Below are positions 15,721 to 19,344 of a stretch of 19,344 nucleotides of DNA, in pieces (the stretch's first letter is position 1; every line of letters begins with the position of its first letter). The position numbers and the translations under genes are program-made. The notes below the pieces were generated by a model, which was not told where the DNA came from, searched no databases, and saw nothing but the letters and a program-made list of their open reading frames with translations. Source of the stretch: Deltaproteobacteria bacterium UBA6601 (GTDB taxonomy: Bacteria > Myxococcota_A > UBA796 > UBA9615); NCBI GenBank assembly GCA_002433485.1, contig DJIF01000137.1, positions 1 through 19,344 on the forward strand, read 5' to 3'.

Positions 15721-16341
15721 CTAGGCCGAGTCGGCCGGCAACCTAGCGGCGGGTCGCTCCCGCGCTTTGTAGTAACGCAGCCGATAGCTCAGGACCAGCA
15801 CACTGAACAGCACCGCGATCACTCCCAACGGCAGGAACTCTGCTCCCACAGCGGCCGGAGCGGTCAATGCAAAAGCGGCGAGGATCGCGCGCCGATGGAG
15901 CCTCTTCCAGCGCCCCGGACCCAACCGCTGCTGAGCACCCCGACGGCTGGTAAAGCCCATCCACAGCAACAACAAAAATGCCACCATTCCCGGCAGGTCA
16001 GTAAGCGGATGAATGACACCCTCAAGAAGCTCCGGGGTGCTCCAGATGACGAGTGCAAAGTGAACGGTTGCTGGAACCAGAGTTGCAATTCCCAGGGGTC
16101 GCCGCCACAGCACCAAGCGGGTTAAAGTAGGGGTGGAGTAGAACCGAGCCAAAGGCGAACTGAGCAGGATCAAACCCAGCAACAGGAAGCTAAGATGCCC
16201 CAGGCCGCGCGCCATCAGGGAGGCCCAGCTCTTTTCGGCAGCCAACAGCGCGATCAAGCCGACTACCAGCAGGCTCAGACCGAGAGTAAAGGCGAGAGCC
16301 CGGGCCTGTCTTGACCGACTCAAGGGAGGCCGGCTAACCAT
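15721..16341 (-). CDS. MsrQ/YedZ-like ferric-reductase-type membrane protein
   Basis: This protein of about 206 residues has six predicted membrane helices. It shows the ferric reductase-like transmembrane pattern: GHLSFLLLGLILLSSPLARF, then RRPLGIATLVPATVHFALVIW (RR-x-LG and H94), a LGxxxWxxLHR block (LGPGRWKRLHRR, 140-151, with H149), and a last basic tail. MsrQ/YedZ passes electrons from quinone through b-type heme to a periplasmic methionine sulfoxide reductase. Two of the usual heme His positions are visible; the third, about 13 residues after the LH, is not. No msrP-like gene is in the window. The start is uncertain: GTG 16383 would add 14 residues, but ATG 16341 gives a cleaner N-terminus. 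It is probably an inner-membrane cytochrome b-like protein; the partner is unknown. Confidence 0.6.
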   Translation of the reverse strand: MVSRPPLSRSRQARALAFTLGLSLLVVGLIALLAAEKSWASLMARGLGHLSFLLLGLILLSSPLARFYSTPTLTRLVLWRRPLGIATLVPATVHFALVIWSTPELLEGVIHPLTDLPGMVAFLLLLWMGFTSRRGAQQRLGPGRWKRLHRRAILAAFALTAPAAVGAEFLPLGVIAVLFSVLVLSYRLRYYKARERPAARLPADSA

Positions 16342-16514
16342 CAACAACGAGCCCGAACAAGGCCAGGGGTCGCAGCGACACACCGCGAAGAGGCCGCCAC
16401 AAGAGAGCAGAACTACGCTGCGTCTTATCCATCTTCAGAGGGCGACCTCTCCATTCACATCTACTCTCGGCAGCGTCCCTTCCGGGCGCGTTGCGAAGCT
16501 TAACAGGGGGGTAT

Positions 16515-16558
16515 GGATGCGACGATAGGATTGATCATCGCATCCCACTATGATGATC
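16515..16558. promoter_or_regulatory. Overlapping inverted repeats in the divergent promoter region
   Basis: GGATGCGA (16515-16522) pairs with TCGCATCC (16538-16545), a perfect 8-bp inverted repeat. GATCATC (16533-16539) pairs with GATGATC (16552-16558). The two arms share bases, so the folds or bound states exclude each other. They end 30 bp before the cyclase start, where an operator or a switching RNA leader could act. Confidence 0.45.
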
Positions 16559-16588
16559 CTGGTTGCTCAATCGATGAATTAGAGCATC

Positions 16589-18358
16589 ATGTCGATGCCC
16601 AAGGATGGCCGGACCGGCCCTGACAACAAGCCCCCGATAGACGTGCCCGACAGCCACGACGACAAACGCAAACAGCAGGACACCGCGGAGACGGCATTGT
16701 CGTCGGCCAGCTGGTCTGATGACAGCCTCCTCAAAGAGCTCGACTTCAGAGGCAAGAACCTGCAACCGAACAACAGCGCCCAGACGCCGAAAGAGGCTAT
16801 TAGCCGTGCTCTGAGAGAACCGCAGATCAGCTGTCGAACCGTTGCAAGCACGCTGCGCTTCCTTGAAGAGACCGAAGGCAGTGAGCTAGCCGAGCAGGTG
16901 ATCCAACTCGGCGGATTACCGCGAAGCTATCTGGAGAATCACGCGAACTGGGTCAGCAGTGGCTACGTGGCCTCCTGGACCCGCAACGTATGCAGGGAGC
17001 TCACCGGACTTCAAGAACTGCCGGAGCCAAGCCATCCGCACTGGCAGCATTACCGAGAAGCCGGCAGGCAGAGCATGCAGGTCAGATACCTCGGGCCGAT
17101 CTTCTGGGTGATTCGGGCCCTCGGCTCGGCCTCGGTCCTCTACGCCCAGCTTCCCCGCCAGGTCGAAAGGGCTAACCGGACGATCTCCATGGCCTTTTCT
17201 GAACTTGGTCCCGGGCGAGTGAGCATCGAAGTCAAGCAAAAGCTGCCCAACGCATTTGGCACGGCGCATTGCTGGAACACCCGCGGCATCCTGGAGACCA
17301 TCCCCACCATCTGGCGCGGGCCGCTTGCCAACGTTGAGCACACCAACTGCATGCACGACCCGATCGCGCCTGCAGAGAGCTGCCTCTATCGCATCTCCTT
17401 CCAGGACCGACTGTTGAGCCGCATGCTCAAGCTTACGGCGCCGGCCTTACTTGCAATTGGCGGCGCCGTCGGCGCGGCGCTGGTCACTCCGGCTGCACCA
17501 GCACTGGCGGCAACCGCCGCCGGCGCCGGCATCGCGGCGCTCATCGGCTGGCAGCGCGCTATGGCCTCTAACCGCCGCAGGCTGCGGGACATGGGGGTGC
17601 TCGAAGCTGCGCTGGAGCAGGCCGACCAGAACGTCCAGCGACTCTGGGAAGAGAAGCAACGCCACCATCGCGCCCTTTTGACCAGCCGCAAGCTATCTGG
17701 CTACCTGTCTGCCGAATTGGTGGAGCAGGTATTAAAGAGCCCGGACACCGCCCCCCAACTTGGTGGTGAAGAGGTAGAGGCTGCTGTGTTGTTCGCCGAC
17801 ATCGTCGGCTTCACAGCTCGTTCCGAAAACGTCAAACCCGCCCAGGTCGTGCGCGAACTGAACCACTACTTCTCGTACATTGACCCCGTCATTGAGCAGT
17901 TTGACGGCGTGCTCGACAAGCGCATGGGAGACGGGATCATGGTGGTCTTCGTGCCCCGTGACGACGAAGCTGCGATAGAGCATCGGCGGCGCGCACTATG
18001 CTGCGGTCTGGCCCTGCTGCGCACCGTCCAGGAGCAAAATCCACTCGGCGCAAAGCTCGGTATCGCTCCCTTGCAGATCCGGGTAGGGATTGCCGCAGGT
18101 CCTACGGTGCGGGGCAACCTCGGCTCTCACAGCCAGATCGAATACACCGTCATCGGCGACACAGTGAACCTTGGCTCCCGCCTGGAGAGCAGTGCTGAGC
18201 CAGGGCGTCTTATGGTCACAAAAAACATATTTGACGCTGCCAGGACCCTGGACCTCGAGGCTACCGAAATCTCACGGCAGGCATCCATCCAGGTGCGCGG
18301 CCGAGATCAAACTCAGGAAACCGTCGAGTTGGCTATCGAACCGATAAAGGACCGCTAA
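16589..18358 (+). CDS. Class III adenylate/guanylate cyclase with N-terminal sensor-like domain and membrane hairpin
   Basis: This 589-residue protein opens with a polar, disordered stretch (1-60). A domain at about 75-275 ends in VEHTNCMHDPIAPAESCLYRISF, a Cys-containing motif seen at the end of V4R/heme-NO-binding-like sensory domains. Two hydrophobic helices follow (about 280-325, Ala/Gly-rich), then a coiled coil (about 335-375) and a C-terminal cyclase domain. The catalytic set looks complete: D404 (FADIVGFT), K444 and D448 (DKRMGDGIM), and D524, N527 and R531 (GDTVNLGSR). The Lys favours ATP as substrate, giving cAMP. The cyclase is on the inner-membrane face, and the N-terminal domain would set its activity, but the ligand is unknown. 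Starts at 16589 and 16595 (MSM) are close; the first has GAG in front. Confidence 0.88.
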   Translation: MSMPKDGRTGPDNKPPIDVPDSHDDKRKQQDTAETALSSASWSDDSLLKELDFRGKNLQPNNSAQTPKEAISRALREPQISCRTVASTLRFLEETEGSELAEQVIQLGGLPRSYLENHANWVSSGYVASWTRNVCRELTGLQELPEPSHPHWQHYREAGRQSMQVRYLGPIFWVIRALGSASVLYAQLPRQVERANRTISMAFSELGPGRVSIEVKQKLPNAFGTAHCWNTRGILETIPTIWRGPLANVEHTNCMHDPIAPAESCLYRISFQDRLLSRMLKLTAPALLAIGGAVGAALVTPAAPALAATAAGAGIAALIGWQRAMASNRRRLRDMGVLEAALEQADQNVQRLWEEKQRHHRALLTSRKLSGYLSAELVEQVLKSPDTAPQLGGEEVEAAVLFADIVGFTARSENVKPAQVVRELNHYFSYIDPVIEQFDGVLDKRMGDGIMVVFVPRDDEAAIEHRRRALCCGLALLRTVQEQNPLGAKLGIAPLQIRVGIAAGPTVRGNLGSHSQIEYTVIGDTVNLGSRLESSAEPGRLMVTKNIFDAARTLDLEATEISRQASIQVRGRDQTQETVELAIEPIKDR

Positions 18359-18402
18359 CCATTGCTCCAGAATAGCTCGGCCCGGATGCCCGGAAACGCT
18401 CT

Positions 18403-18888
18403 CTACAAGACTTCGAGAACTTCCACCTCTAACGCCGAGCCACCGTGGCTCAGCTCGGCGCTATCCCCGGCCTCGAGGCCAGCCAGGGGACGGGCCCAGG
18501 GCGAAGTGGCGGAAAGCACCCGCAAGCGCTGCTCTCCCTGCTCTAGCAGCGAGGCGTCACCGCCGGGAAACACAGCCAGCCAGGAAGCTTGGCCCTGTTC
18601 GTCCATCAGGTGAACCAGCGCCCCGACGCTGACCCGGCTGCGAGACCCGGCGCCCATTTCGTCGAGCAAGGCAAGAGCTTGCTGCAACTCTGCAATGCGC
18701 TGCGCAAGACCATGAGCAAGATAGCCCTGACTGGTAACCGAGGCACGCTCACCACGATTCTCGGGGCGATGGCCTCCATCTACCCGGGTTCCTGCGCGCG
18801 CCGAGTCCCTGCCCCGCTGCAAACCTGCAAGCCGTTCCTGCAATTGCAGACGCCACTGCTGCACCAACTGGGCTTTGTTCCAGCTCAT
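18403..18888 (-). CDS. Stand-alone GreA/GreB-family-like protein
   Basis: This 161-residue protein has an N-terminal coiled-coil region (about 1-78) split by a basic, Gly/Arg-rich segment (25-50). Its C-terminal domain contains VLSATSPWARPLAGLEAGD (124-142), matching the V-x-x-x-S-P-x-x-x-A-L-x-G-x-x-x-G-D signature of GreA/GreB elongation factors. GreA/GreB carry acidic residues at the coiled-coil tip that place Mg2+ in RNA polymerase's active site. Here the tip segment (DGGHRPENRGER) is mixed and does not clearly match, so anti-backtracking cleavage may be lost. It converges on the cyclase gene with a 44-bp gap. The start ATG at 18888 is clear in frame, but the ribosome site is poor. A short gamma-proteobacterial GreAB-related family of this size is the closest fit I recall. 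Confidence 0.65.
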   Translation of the reverse strand: MSWNKAQLVQQWRLQLQERLAGLQRGRDSARAGTRVDGGHRPENRGERASVTSQGYLAHGLAQRIAELQQALALLDEMGAGSRSRVSVGALVHLMDEQGQASWLAVFPGGDASLLEQGEQRLRVLSATSPWARPLAGLEAGDSAELSHGGSALEVEVLEVL

Positions 18889-19147
18889 AGCGACCCGCTA
18901 CTTCCTCACCTAGAGACCCCGCGATGAGTTTAGAACAGCGTCCACCAAGTTCGATGCTGGTCAGGCAATAAGCCGCTCACTGGCAGAGATCTTTGGCGAC
19001 AGCCCTTGCTGCTATCGGCCGAAACGCGACTTGCGGCAGTTGGCAGGCACCGCCGCTTTGAACCGTGAAAATAAGCCTGGACAGCTTGGTCATGACTCGC
19101 CGGACCAGCGGCTTGCTAAGCTAGCGGGTACTGCTGAAAGGTCGGTC

Positions 19148-19344
19148 ATGAATCGAAGCCGGTTTTTGTTCTTACTGGTGCTCAGCCTGCTACTGGTGAC
19201 AGGTTGCGATGTTGAAGTCCCCAACAACGAGACCGGGTACTGCTCCGACCAAGTCGACAACGATCAGGACGGTGCGACTGATTGCGCCGATGATGACTGT
19301 CTCATGGACATCGCTTGCAGCGGCGACGATGACGACTCGACCGG
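19148..19344 (+). CDS. Asp/Cys-rich lipoprotein (3' partial)
   Basis: The gene starts at ATG 19148 with AAAGG 7 nt upstream and runs off the window end after 65 codons. A lipoprotein signal peptide (MNRSRFLFLLVLSLLLVTGC) puts the acylated Cys at residue 20. The mature part has CSDQVDNDQDGATDCADDDC, an Asp-rich Cys-framed motif resembling the putative metal-binding DNDxDGxxDCxDxDC repeats common in Myxococcota lipoproteins, then an acidic tract (SGDDDDS). It probably anchors a surface protein whose downstream domain cannot be seen. The calcium-binding idea comes from the motif style. Confidence 0.85.
   Translation, partial: MNRSRFLFLLVLSLLLVTGCDVEVPNNETGYCSDQVDNDQDGATDCADDDCLMDIACSGDDDDST

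Noticed and set aside
18889..19147. A further gene or promoter in the gap before the last lipoprotein
   Set aside because: Only frames of a few codons and no well-spaced -35/-10 pair; I see nothing reliable here.

Overview
The window is about 60% GC, tightly packed and protein-coding throughout; I see no rRNA, tRNA, CRISPR array or insertion sequence. It looks like a chromosomal segment of a Gram-negative, outer-membrane bacterium. A TonB-dependent receptor, several lipoprotein signal peptides, a FG-GAP/ASPIC lipoprotein and an Asp/Cys-rich lipoprotein with the DNDxDG style common in Myxococcota and related former Deltaproteobacteria point towards that group. The assignment is tentative.

Region 1 (1-4285, plus strand) is a heme or tetrapyrrole acquisition operon. 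A CbiX-like chelatase, cut by the window edge and carrying a (Gly-Gly-His)8 tract, overlaps by 4 bp a TonB-dependent receptor with the YRAP and NPDL boxes of heme receptors. The receptor is followed after 22 bp by a lipoprotein made of three HmuY-type heme-binding domains spaced exactly 156 residues apart. A chelatase-like enzyme, a receptor and a multivalent heme-capture lipoprotein in one operon recall the hmu system of Bacteroidota, but with a class II (CbiX) enzyme where that system has a CobN-like one.

Region 2 (4286-4623) has no convincing gene. It holds a strong hairpin and an array of 17-bp direct repeats. It leads to a GT25-family glycosyltransferase (4624-5385, plus), which converges on region 3.

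Region 3 (5420-13717, minus strand) is a complete pseudaminic acid operon. In transcription order it has a 31-codon small ORF, pseG, pseI, pseH, an spsF/pseF-type cytidylyltransferase, pseC, a Wzx-like flippase, pseB, and a final unassigned transferase-like gene. Several junctions overlap (GTGA, ATGA, 8 bp), so translation is probably coupled. Together these enzymes turn UDP-GlcNAc into CMP-pseudaminic acid; the flippase and transferase-like genes suggest its use in a surface glycan.

Region 4 (13879-16341, minus) holds a FG-GAP/ASPIC-UnbV lipoprotein and an MsrQ/YedZ-like heme membrane protein. A divergent intergenic region with overlapping inverted repeats leads to a class III adenylate cyclase with an N-terminal sensor-like domain and a membrane hairpin (16589-18358, plus). 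A stand-alone GreA/GreB-like protein lies on the minus strand (18403-18888). The window ends inside an Asp/Cys-rich lipoprotein gene (19148 onwards, plus).
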